Below, one piece after another: positions 7,271 to 15,933 of a stretch of 37,902 nt of DNA (its first letter is position 1; each line of letters starts with the position of its first letter). The notes below the pieces were generated by a model that worked only from the letters and a program-made list of their open reading frames with translations, did no database searches and was not told where the DNA came from. The position numbers were made by a program, and so were the translations under genes. The stretch is from positions 1 to 37,902 of the forward strand of contig NZ_CAJYMO010000264.1 of NCBI RefSeq assembly GCF_913776365.1. The letters are read 5' to 3'. The DNA is from an uncultured Chryseobacterium sp. GTDB taxonomy: Bacteria > Bacteroidota > Bacteroidia > Flavobacteriales > Weeksellaceae.

Positions 7271-7291
7271 CAAAGTTAGTGAATACCTTTG
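7271..7291. promoter_or_regulatory. Divergent -7 elements forming an inverted repeat
   Basis: CAAAGTTA (7271-7278), five spacer bases, then TACCTTTG (7284-7291): an inverted repeat with 7 of 8 positions matched. Read on the minus strand the left half is TAACTTTG, and on the plus strand the right half is TACCTTTG; both fit TAnnTTTG. They would give leaders of about 50 nt for the XRE gene and 110 nt for ccoNO. No convincing TTG -33 element sits at the usual distance for either, so the promoter call is tentative. Confidence 0.45.
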
Positions 7292-7408
7292 TCAAAACAT
7301 TACAGCACTGCATGATATTTATTTTTTCAGCAGGTTTAGCCTAAAAAACCGTACTGAAAGCCTCTGCTTCGGAGACCAAATATCGCTTCAGGACAATACA
7401 CAGGAATT

Positions 7409-9688
7409 ATGGAGACGCAACAATTCAATTATGACAATGCCATTGTCAGGGCATTTCTCTATGCCACCATCGCATTCGGTCTGGCAGGCTTCTTACTCGG
7501 GCTCACCGCTGCACTGATGCTCTTCTACCCGGAACTTCCGGAATTTCTCTTCGGAACCGATGATACGACCATCAGAAGCCTGGCCTCAGGAAACATCCAG
7601 GGACTCATCAATACACAGGGCGCACTGGGATTCGGAAGGATCAGGATGCTGCACACCAGCGCCGTGATCTTCGCCTTCGTCTGCAATTCATTTTTCTGCG
7701 GGGCTTATTACAGCCTGCAGCGGCTATTGAAAACGAGGATGTACAGCGATACGCTTTCCTGGATCCATTTCTGGAGCTGGCAGATCATGATCATCAGTGT
7801 GGTGATCACCTTCCTGATGGGCATCAACACGTCAAAAGAATACGCCGAACACGAATGGCCGATCGATATCTTAATTACCGTTTCATGGGTGGTCTTCGGG
7901 ATCAATATGTTCGGGACCATTGCTAAAAGAAGGGTAAGGCACCTGTACGTAGCCATCTGGTTCTTTGTAGGGACCTGGATTGCCGTAGCCATGCTCCATA
8001 TTTTCAACAACCTGGAAGTGCCGCTGTCCTTTACCACCTGGAAGTCCTACTCTGTTTATGCCGGGACAAAAGATGCGCTGGTACAGTGGTGGTACGGCCA
8101 TAATGCAGTAGCTTTCGTACTGACAACGCCGGTGCTGGGGCTGATGTATTATTTTCTTCCCAAGGCGGCAGACCGGCCGGTCTTTTCTTATAAATTATCC
8201 ATTATCCACTTCTGGTCGCTGATCTTCGTTTACCTCTGGGCGGGGCCTCACCACCTGCAGTATACGGCACTTCCGGCCTGGGCACAGGCGGTTGGTACAG
8301 GCTTCTCCATCATGCTGATCGCGCCTTCCTGGGGCGGAATGCTGAATGGACTGCTGACCCTGAGAGGTGCGTGGGACAAAGTACGGGAAAACCCGATCCT
8401 CAAATTCTTCGTCGTAGCCGTTACCTGTTACGGGATGGCCACTTTTGAAGGCCCTTTGCTGGCCACCAAATCCCTGAATAAAATCGGCCATTACACCGAC
8501 TGGGTAATCGGGCACGTACACATCGGTGCACTCGGCTGGAACGGGTTTATGGCTTTCGGAATCATCTATTACCTGATTCCCGTAATGTGGAGAACGCCCA
8601 TGTGGTCTAAAAAGCTGGCCAACTGGCATTTCTGGCTCGGAACCCTGGGTATTATTTTCTATGCGGTCCCGATGTATATATCAGGATTTACCCAGGGGCT
8701 GATGTGGAAACAGTTCAACCCGGACGGCACCCTGGTATGGAAAAACTGGCTGGACACCGTTACCGCCATTATCCCTTACTATAAACTGAGGTTTTTAGGC
8801 GGTGCATTGTATCTTTCGGGAGCGGTACTGATGGTCGTGAATGTTATCAGAACCGTAAGAGCCGGATCTTTCCAGAAAAATGTCCCTGCCGAAGCACCTG
8901 CACTGGCGACCATCGGAGACGGGAGAAAAACAGGCGAAGGGATTCACCTCTGGCTCGAAAGAACCCCAAAACTCCTGTCCGTACTGGCTTTCATTACCAT
9001 AGCGATCGGAGGCCTGGTGGAAATTATTCCCACACTGACACTGAAACAAAGCGTCCCTACCATCACGGCGGTAAAACCTTATTCCCCGCTTGAACTGGAA
9101 GGCCGCGACCTCTACATCCGCGAAGGCTGCAACGCCTGCCACTCCCAGATGATCAGGCCGTTCCGTGATGAAATTGTAAGGTTTGAAGGCAAAAACGGGC
9201 AATACTCCAAAGCAGGGGAATTCATCTATGACCGTCCGTTTCTCTGGGGATCCAAGCGAACCGGGCCGGACCTTCACCGGGAGGGTGGCAGGAATCCCGA
9301 TTCATGGCACTTCAAGCATATGTACAACCCAAGGATCACCTCAGCCGGTTCCATCATGCCGCGGTTCCCATGGCTGATTACCAATAAACTGAATACGACA
9401 CAGATGGCAGATAAGATGAAACTTATGAAGAATTATTTTGATGTTCCGTATACCAAGGCAGAGATCGATTCTGCCAACGAATGGGCCGGTCACCAGGCGG
9501 AAGGTATCGTAAAAAGGATTTACGCAGAAGCTGTGGATATCAGGACACAGGTAGAAGCAGACCGGAAAGCCAGAGGGAGTGCCTTTGTACCGCTGGAACA
9601 GAGAGAAATCGTAGCCATGATTGCCTACCTGCAAAGACTGGGTACCGATATCAAAACGACTCAGATCAAAACCGCAAGCGCAGAATAA
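7409..9688 (+). CDS. ccoNO: cbb3-type cytochrome c oxidase, fused CcoN-CcoO
   Basis: Catalytic core of the high-affinity terminal oxidase, in the cytoplasmic membrane. 759 aa fusing subunits I and II, as is usual in Bacteroidota. The CcoN part (to ~residue 480) has about twelve helices. His82 is the probable low-spin haem ligand, His231, His281 and His282 are CuB ligands, Tyr275 is the probable cross-linked Tyr, and His369/His371 in GHVH bind the high-spin and low-spin haems. The spacing matches the known Pseudomonas enzyme with a constant offset of 24. After one helix (~510-535) the CcoO part carries the c-haem motif CNACH (Cys574, Cys577, His578) and probable axial Met650 (SIMPRFPW). ccoP follows after 15 bp. 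Confidence 0.97.
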   Translation: METQQFNYDNAIVRAFLYATIAFGLAGFLLGLTAALMLFYPELPEFLFGTDDTTIRSLASGNIQGLINTQGALGFGRIRMLHTSAVIFAFVCNSFFCGAYYSLQRLLKTRMYSDTLSWIHFWSWQIMIISVVITFLMGINTSKEYAEHEWPIDILITVSWVVFGINMFGTIAKRRVRHLYVAIWFFVGTWIAVAMLHIFNNLEVPLSFTTWKSYSVYAGTKDALVQWWYGHNAVAFVLTTPVLGLMYYFLPKAADRPVFSYKLSIIHFWSLIFVYLWAGPHHLQYTALPAWAQAVGTGFSIMLIAPSWGGMLNGLLTLRGAWDKVRENPILKFFVVAVTCYGMATFEGPLLATKSLNKIGHYTDWVIGHVHIGALGWNGFMAFGIIYYLIPVMWRTPMWSKKLANWHFWLGTLGIIFYAVPMYISGFTQGLMWKQFNPDGTLVWKNWLDTVTAIIPYYKLRFLGGALYLSGAVLMVVNVIRTVRAGSFQKNVPAEAPALATIGDGRKTGEGIHLWLERTPKLLSVLAFITIAIGGLVEIIPTLTLKQSVPTITAVKPYSPLELEGRDLYIREGCNACHSQMIRPFRDEIVRFEGKNGQYSKAGEFIYDRPFLWGSKRTGPDLHREGGRNPDSWHFKHMYNPRITSAGSIMPRFPWLITNKLNTTQMADKMKLMKNYFDVPYTKAEIDSANEWAGHQAEGIVKRIYAEAVDIRTQVEADRKARGSAFVPLEQREIVAMIAYLQRLGTDIKTTQIKTASAE

Positions 9689-9703
9689 TTAAAATCCATC
9701 CTA

Positions 9704-10591
9704 ATGAAGACAAGAACACCCGTTTCCGTTTATATCCTGATGACAGTAGGACTTACCGTAATGGCGTTCGAAATGTTCGCCCCTGATTCAGGGTATTTTT
9801 CTTCCCCTTTTTTCTGGGGGCTGATGCTTATTGCTGTCATTTTGCTGCTGATCATGAATTCGATCGGGGACCTGATTGAGAACCAGCATTTTTCCCGGCT
9901 TACGGATGAAGAAAAAGCGGAATACATCCGGGAGAAAAGCATACCGTATTTTCAGAAGCTGTGGCATTCCGCCTTTAAGAAACAGCCGGCTACGGAAGAG
10001 AAAGACATCCTGATCGACCATGGTTTCGACGGGATTACGGAACTGGACAATTCGCTGCCGAAATGGTGGGTCGGATTGTTCTACTTCGGATTTATCTTCT
10101 GTGCGGTATATATGACGGCCTTCGCTTTTACGGATTATGCACACCCTGATGCCGAGCTGAACGCTGAAACCAAAGTAATGCTGGCATCCATTGAAGAATT
10201 TGAAAAAACAGCCCCGCAGATTACACTGGAATCCTCCCGATACAATGCGGATTATATAACCGAGGGACAGGAGCTTTTCAAAACCAACTGTGTCACCTGC
10301 CATGGCGAAGGTGCGAGAGGCGGGATCGGACCCAACCTTACCGATATGTACTGGATCAACATCAAAGAAGAAAGCCTGTTCAGAAATGTGTTCTGGATGC
10401 TGGAGAACGGCTCCCCTAATAATCCGGCCATGCGCCCGATGATCAAAGAGGGAACTATTACGGGACGGGACGCTGAAAAGATTGCAGCCTACATTTACCA
10501 TATCAATCAGGAAACTTCACCCGTTACGCCTGCACAGGGCGGTGCCGCTCCGCAGGGAGAAGCAGTACGGTGGAAAGACGGAAAACCATAA
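9704..10591 (+). CDS. ccoP: cbb3 oxidase cytochrome c subunit CcoP
   Basis: 295 aa. Electron-entry subunit of the cbb3 oxidase. Two hydrophobic segments at the N-terminus (residues ~7-23 and ~33-52), a charged cytoplasmic stretch, a third membrane helix (WWVGLFYFGFIFCAVYMTAF, ~121-140) and then a periplasmic cytochrome c domain. Only one haem motif is present, CVTCH (Cys196, Cys199, His200), with MRPM as the likely axial-Met region; proteobacterial CcoP has two haems. The tail is Pro/Ala/Gly-rich. No separate ccoQ gene lies in the 15-bp gap; the extra N-terminal hydrophobic segment may play that part. No ccoG, ccoH, ccoI or ccoS follows. Confidence 0.95.
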   Translation: MKTRTPVSVYILMTVGLTVMAFEMFAPDSGYFSSPFFWGLMLIAVILLLIMNSIGDLIENQHFSRLTDEEKAEYIREKSIPYFQKLWHSAFKKQPATEEKDILIDHGFDGITELDNSLPKWWVGLFYFGFIFCAVYMTAFAFTDYAHPDAELNAETKVMLASIEEFEKTAPQITLESSRYNADYITEGQELFKTNCVTCHGEGARGGIGPNLTDMYWINIKEESLFRNVFWMLENGSPNNPAMRPMIKEGTITGRDAEKIAAYIYHINQETSPVTPAQGGAAPQGEAVRWKDGKP

Positions 10592-10624
10592 ATATAATGA
10601 TTATCTCAGCATATTAAACCATGC

Positions 10625-10839
10625 CATGCCCCCTTTCACCACTCAACCGATCAACATTTGAATTTCATTTTTTACTCAACCTTTTCATTAGAAAAATGAT
10701 ACGAAGGGGGGCGTTTTAAGAACATTTTATCCTGGCTTTGACTGTTCACATCAACTCATTCACTAAACAGTTCACTCAACTAAATTCTATAAAAGAGCAG
10801 TCAAGGCAGGATTTTTGTATACAGGAAAGGGTACAAAAA
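10625..10839 (+). ncRNA. Candidate structured RNA / leader with repeated ACTCAAC loops
   Basis: Several inverted repeats pack this gap. GCCCCCTTTC (10628-10637) pairs with GAAGGGGGGC (10703-10712), with one G-U, followed by GTTTT; inside it TCATTTTT pairs with AAAAATGA (10665-10672, 10692-10699). A 15-bp stem with one bulge joins 10729-10744 to 10798-10812, with a 53-nt G-poor loop and a T5 run. TTTTTGTA (10812-10819) can instead pair with TACAAAAA (10832-10839). ACTCAAC occurs three times, at 10641, 10674 and 10774, each predicted single-stranded. The stems could be the ccoP terminator plus a tamB leader, or an independent small RNA. No ORF of note. Confidence 0.35.
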
Positions 10840-10866
10840 TCGTATGATAAGTACATGAAGTAATAT

Positions 10867-10874
10867 TATATTTG
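10867..10874 (+). promoter_or_regulatory. -7 element of the tamB operon
   Basis: TATATTTG matches TAnnTTTG. The predicted start near 10881 leaves a leader of only about 13 nt before the TTG start codon. No clear TTG -33 element was found at the usual distance. Confidence 0.4.
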
Positions 10875-10893
10875 TTTTTAAATCCGATCACTA

Positions 10894-13800
10894 TTGAAAC
10901 TGAAAATCAACAAAAGAAAACTCTTGCGGCGTTTCCTCATAACCATTATTTCCATAGTGGTTCTTATTGTGCTGCTTATTCTCAGCCTCAGACTGCCGGC
11001 CGTTCAGAACTTTGTCAAAGATAAACTGGTGGTTTACCTGGAGAAAAAAATCAAGACCAAAGTAAGCCTGGAAAGGGTATATATAGGATTTCCAAACAGC
11101 CTTGTTATGGAAAATCTCTATTTAAAAGGCCAGGATATCGACACCCTGTTAGCCGTCAGAAAGCTTGATGTAGGACTGAACATGATGAAGCTCATCAATT
11201 CCACGGCCGACATTACTTCCGTGGACCTGGAAGGCGCCAGGGCTAATGTGGTCAGAAGGCCCAACGGTACGTTCAATTTCGACTATATTCTTAATGCTTT
11301 CGCTACCAGCGACAAACAGGAAAGTCCGTCAAAACCTTTTATTATCTCCCTGGATAAGATCAGGCTGCAGGATATCGGAGTTACCTTCAACGACCAGCAG
11401 TCGAAAAATGACATCAACCTGTATTTCAAGTCTTTCGACACCCGTGTAAAGACGTTTGATCTTCAGAACAATTCCTATGCCGTCAATGATATCAATCTCG
11501 ACGGATTAAAGCTGAAACTGAAACAGGACCTGGTGGAGGAAGTCTCAAAGAAAGTGGAGAAAAAAGTAGATTCCCTGAACAGTAAGAAGCCGATGAAACT
11601 CGGACTGAGGGGAATCAAACTGACGAATTTCAATATCGATTACGGCGACGACAATACAAAAACTTTTGCCAAAGTTCTGTTCAAGGAACTTAGCACTAAA
11701 ATCTATAAGCTTGACCTGGAAAACAACAATTACAGCATAGCCAACGTATTCCTTTCAGGAGCAGACATCAATGCCAACCTTTACCTTCCGGCTCAGAATG
11801 CCAACCCTAAAGATGAAAAAAAACCTGAGGTTTCAAAAGCAACCGATCAGCAGAAAGCGCTGAACCTGCTGTTGGGCAAACTGGTACTGAACGATGTGAA
11901 AGTAGCTTATAATAACACGGCTATCGCTCCCACAAGACAGGGAATGGATTTCAATCACCTTAACTTTTCCAAAATGAATCTTGAGGTAAAAGGATTCAAA
12001 ATGCAGGACAATACATTTGCCGGAACGGTAAGCTCTGCGGAAATCCGGGAAGGAAGAGGACTGGATATACAGGAATTCACTACCGACTTCGTATACAATG
12101 AAAAAGAAGCTTATCTGAAAGACCTTTATCTGCAGACCCCGAAAACGGTATTGCGCGATGAGGTGGTCCTGAATTACAATTCCATTGAGCAGCTCAGCTC
12201 CAATTTAGGGGCTGTACGGATTTCAGCCAATATCAAAGATTCTAAAATCGGTTTTGCCGATATCCTGAACCTGGTTCCGACACTGAGGGCTACCCCGCCG
12301 TTCAACAAATACCCGAACGCCATCCTGAATGTGAATGCCCATGTGAAAGGAAATGTAAATGACCTCCTGATCAACAATCTTAAAGTTTCAGGAATCGATC
12401 AGCTGAGGGTAGCTGCTTCCGGAAGGATCAGGAATGCCATGAATCCTGAAAACCTGTATTATGATCTGAAAATTGCCGAGCTGTCTTCATCAGCCAGAAC
12501 CATCTTCAACCTGGTGCCTAAAAATACCATTCCTTCCACGATCTCACTGCCTTCCCATATGAGCATTAAAGGAACGGCGAAAGGAACCACCAAGGTGGTG
12601 GATGCCAATATCAACCTGTATTCCACTTTAGGGAATGCTTCGGTAAATGCCAAGGTAGATATGAGGCGAAAAAACAGGGAACTGTATGATGTGAAAGCCA
12701 ACCTGCAGGGATTACAGATCGGGAAGATCATCCAGAATAAAGAAGTAGGAGCCGTTTCCGCACAGATCTATGCCAAAGGAGAAAGCTTTGATTTCAAAAA
12801 TGCCAATGCTGACCTCAGAGGCCATGTTGCATCAGCTGTATACAAAGGATACCGCTATCAGAATATGAACCTTACCGGAAAAATCAGACGCGGAAATTAC
12901 CATATCGTCCTGAACTCCAAAGATCCCAATGCCAATCTGCAGCTTACCGCTTCCGGAGTGTATAATGAGAAAAATCCTACAGTAAAAATCAATGGCCAGG
13001 TTATAAAGCTTGACCTGAACAAGCTTGGGTTCTACAAGGATCCGATGATCCTGGCCGGGAAAATAGACGGCGACTTTACCAGCCTTGATCCTGATAACCT
13101 GAACGGGTACCTGAACCTGCAAGATTTTGCTTTCTCCGACAGCAAAGACGTTTATCCGGTACAGGAAGTAAGCCTGAAAGCCTCTTCCACCAATGATTCC
13201 ACCAATATCGTATTCAATTCACAAATTGCTGATGTGGAACTGAGAGGAAAATATAAACTTACCCAGATCTTCGGAGCATTGTCGCAGACCGTTAATCAAT
13301 ACTACCAGTTCCAGAAGCCGGCGAAAAACCAGAAAATACAGGCCGGCCAGTTCTTTACATTCAATGCTAAGATCAAAAATGATGACCTGATCCGTAAATT
13401 TGTTCCGGAACTGAAAAGTTTTGAAACCATCAACCTGACCGGAAATTACGACGCCGATTCGCAGAAAATAGAAATCGACGGCCAGATCCCGCGGGTGCTG
13501 TACGGTGAAAATTCTATCGAAAATGCAGCCATCCGGGTAACCAATGAAAACCAGGCCCTGCAGTACAATGTAAGCGTAGCTTCCTTAAAAAGCTCAAGCT
13601 TTGCCCTGAATAAGGTAAATGTCGGCGGCGACGTAGCCAATAATATCATCAATTACAACATCACTACGAAAGATGAGAAGGATGAAACCCAGTTCCTGAT
13701 TGCCGGGAATGCAAAATCAATGAACGATATTACGGAGATCTCCCTGAATCCGAACGGGCTGCGGCTGAATTATACCGACTGGACCGTGGCGGAAGGAAAC

Positions 13801-15933
13801 AGGATACAGATCGGCAGCAAAGGAATCCTGGCAGATAACTTCAGGCTTTCCAATGCCGGCAGCGAAATCCTTTTACAGTCCGAAAGCCAGTCACCGAATG
13901 CACCGCTGAACGTTTCGCTGAAAGATTTTAAAATAGAGACCATCACGGAACTGATTAAGAAAGACACCGTTCTAGCCAGGGGAACTATTAACGGTACCGC
14001 CCAGCTGCGCGACCTTACCAGAAAGATGACCTTTACTTCCGACCTGAATATTACCGACCTGATCGTTTACGGCAGCCCGGTAGGAAATCTTGCAGTAAAG
14101 GTGAACAACACCTCAGCTAACCTTCTGAATGCTGATGTGGCATTGTCCGGAAACAATAACGACGTAAGAATCCTTGGGGACTACAATACCTCATCAAGCA
14201 CATTCGACCTCAATATGGCCATCAACCAACTTCAGATGAAATCCGTACAGGGGCTTTCGATGAACGCCATTACCAATACGGAAGGCTATATTTCAGGAAA
14301 TCTTAAGATTACCGGAACTTCCAAAGAACCTAACATCCTCGGAAAGGTAAAATTCAATGATGTAGGCCTGGAAATTGCCAAAACAGGAAGTGATTTCAGG
14401 AAGCTGAATGATGAAATTGATTTTACCCGCCGCGGAATTGAATTCAATGATTTCAAGATCAATGATAAAGACGGAAACTCATTGGTAGTGGACGGCCAGG
14501 TGCTGACCCAGACCTACCGGGATTTTGCATTTAACCTCGATGTCAATGCAAAAGATTTCAAGGTGGTGAATTCCGAAAAATCCAATGATGCCATCATGTA
14601 CGGGGTTCTTGCCATAGATGCGGGATTGCGAATCCGCGGAAACCTTGATCTCCCTAAAGTGGATGGCAGACTTGCCGTTGCAGACAATACCGATTTTACA
14701 TTTGTGTTGCCTCAGTCCTCTCCTACCTTACAGGAAAGAGAAGGCATTGTGGAATTCATCGATCAGGATCAGGTTGCGCTAAATAAGACCATCAAGGCAG
14801 ATTCACTGAACAGCCAGACCCGTATCAAAGGAATGGATGTCAGCGTCAATATCGAGCTCAGCAAAGAAGCGAAACTTTCCTTACTGATCGATAAGGCCAA
14901 CGGAGATTTTGTAAAACTCCAGGGGGAAGCGGAACTTACCGGAGGAATCGATCCTTCCGGAAAAACAACGCTCGTAGGAGTATATGAAGTGGAATCCGGA
15001 AGCTACGAAATGTCGGTAAGCATCCTGAAACGTAAGTTCGACATCCAGAAAGGAAGCACCATTACCTGGACCGGGGAGCCTACAACCGCCAACCTGGACA
15101 TCACTGCCGTATATAAAACAGAAACGGCACCGATCGACCTGGTGGAACAGCAGATCAGCGGGGAAAGCGCCGGAACGCTGAATCAATTCAAACAAAGGAT
15201 CCCTTTCAACACATTGCTAAAAATGAACGGTGAGCTGCTGAAACCGGTGATTACTTTTGACATCACTACGGCAGAAAAGAACAATGCCGTGTCATCCACC
15301 GTGACGGATATCGTAGACCAGAAGCTTTCACAGCTGAGAACCCAGGAATCTGAAATGAACAAACAGGTGTTCGCACTCCTTCTTCTCAACCGGTTCATCG
15401 GGGAAAACCCGTTCCAGTCCGGAGCCGGCGTCTCCGGGGAAACCATGGCCAGGCAGAGTGTAAGCAAGATCTTATCCCAACAGCTGAACAACCTGGCTTC
15501 AGGGCTGATCAAAGGAGTAGATCTTAATTTCGACCTGGAATCATCCGAAGATTATTCTACCGGAACCCAGAACACCCGTACTGACCTGAACGTGGACATC
15601 AGCAAGAAGCTTCTGAATGACCGCCTGAAAGTCTCGGTAGGCAGCAATTTCGGACTGGAAGGAGAAGCCAGGCAGAATGAGAACATGACCAATATCGCAG
15701 GGGATGTTACCGTAGATTACAGCCTGTCCAGAGACGAACGCTACATGCTGAGGGCATACCGTAAAAATGAATACCAGGTGGCCCTGCAGGGACAGATCGT
15801 GGAAACGGGGCTCGGGTTTATCATTACCCTTGATTATGATAAATTCCGGGATATCTTCCGCAAATCAGCCGACAGGAAACAGCAGCGATCTGCCAGAAAA
15901 AATAAAGAGAACCAAGCCGTAGAATTTAAATAA
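10894..15933 (+). CDS. tamB: Translocation and assembly module inner-membrane protein TamB
   Basis: 1679 aa. Inner-membrane-anchored, periplasm-spanning AsmA-like protein that works with its outer-membrane partner in envelope biogenesis (lipid transfer or barrel assembly). One membrane helix at residues ~13-32 follows a basic start (KINKRKLLRR). The long middle consists of repeated amphipathic beta-strands with DG/NG turns, as in AsmA/TamB taco-like folds. The C-terminal ~400 residues match the TamB (DUF490) domain, with VYEVESGSYEM and FKQRIPFNTLLKMNGEL. The start is TTG at 10894; the first ATG comes far inside the conserved region. The stop shares one base with the tamL start (TAATG), so the two are translationally coupled. 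Confidence 0.93.
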   Translation: MKLKINKRKLLRRFLITIISIVVLIVLLILSLRLPAVQNFVKDKLVVYLEKKIKTKVSLERVYIGFPNSLVMENLYLKGQDIDTLLAVRKLDVGLNMMKLINSTADITSVDLEGARANVVRRPNGTFNFDYILNAFATSDKQESPSKPFIISLDKIRLQDIGVTFNDQQSKNDINLYFKSFDTRVKTFDLQNNSYAVNDINLDGLKLKLKQDLVEEVSKKVEKKVDSLNSKKPMKLGLRGIKLTNFNIDYGDDNTKTFAKVLFKELSTKIYKLDLENNNYSIANVFLSGADINANLYLPAQNANPKDEKKPEVSKATDQQKALNLLLGKLVLNDVKVAYNNTAIAPTRQGMDFNHLNFSKMNLEVKGFKMQDNTFAGTVSSAEIREGRGLDIQEFTTDFVYNEKEAYLKDLYLQTPKTVLRDEVVLNYNSIEQLSSNLGAVRISANIKDSKIGFADILNLVPTLRATPPFNKYPNAILNVNAHVKGNVNDLLINNLKVSGIDQLRVAASGRIRNAMNPENLYYDLKIAELSSSARTIFNLVPKNTIPSTISLPSHMSIKGTAKGTTKVVDANINLYSTLGNASVNAKVDMRRKNRELYDVKANLQGLQIGKIIQNKEVGAVSAQIYAKGESFDFKNANADLRGHVASAVYKGYRYQNMNLTGKIRRGNYHIVLNSKDPNANLQLTASGVYNEKNPTVKINGQVIKLDLNKLGFYKDPMILAGKIDGDFTSLDPDNLNGYLNLQDFAFSDSKDVYPVQEVSLKASSTNDSTNIVFNSQIADVELRGKYKLTQIFGALSQTVNQYYQFQKPAKNQKIQAGQFFTFNAKIKNDDLIRKFVPELKSFETINLTGNYDADSQKIEIDGQIPRVLYGENSIENAAIRVTNENQALQYNVSVASLKSSSFALNKVNVGGDVANNIINYNITTKDEKDETQFLIAGNAKSMNDITEISLNPNGLRLNYTDWTVAEGNRIQIGSKGILADNFRLSNAGSEILLQSESQSPNAPLNVSLKDFKIETITELIKKDTVLARGTINGTAQLRDLTRKMTFTSDLNITDLIVYGSPVGNLAVKVNNTSANLLNADVALSGNNNDVRILGDYNTSSSTFDLNMAINQLQMKSVQGLSMNAITNTEGYISGNLKITGTSKEPNILGKVKFNDVGLEIAKTGSDFRKLNDEIDFTRRGIEFNDFKINDKDGNSLVVDGQVLTQTYRDFAFNLDVNAKDFKVVNSEKSNDAIMYGVLAIDAGLRIRGNLDLPKVDGRLAVADNTDFTFVLPQSSPTLQEREGIVEFIDQDQVALNKTIKADSLNSQTRIKGMDVSVNIELSKEAKLSLLIDKANGDFVKLQGEAELTGGIDPSGKTTLVGVYEVESGSYEMSVSILKRKFDIQKGSTITWTGEPTTANLDITAVYKTETAPIDLVEQQISGESAGTLNQFKQRIPFNTLLKMNGELLKPVITFDITTAEKNNAVSSTVTDIVDQKLSQLRTQESEMNKQVFALLLLNRFIGENPFQSGAGVSGETMARQSVSKILSQQLNNLASGLIKGVDLNFDLESSEDYSTGTQNTRTDLNVDISKKLLNDRLKVSVGSNFGLEGEARQNENMTNIAGDVTVDYSLSRDERYMLRAYRKNEYQVALQGQIVETGLGFIITLDYDKFRDIFRKSADRKQQRSARKNKENQAVEFK

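Noticed and set aside
7215-7408. FNR/CRP-type box upstream of ccoNO
   Set aside because: No TTGAT-N4-ATCAA-like site was found; only the CAAAGnTA inverted repeat is supported.
8195-9634. Several minus-strand ORFs of 90-160 aa opposite ccoNO
   Set aside because: Caused by the higher GC and codon pattern of the real gene; no starts, motifs or conserved domains.
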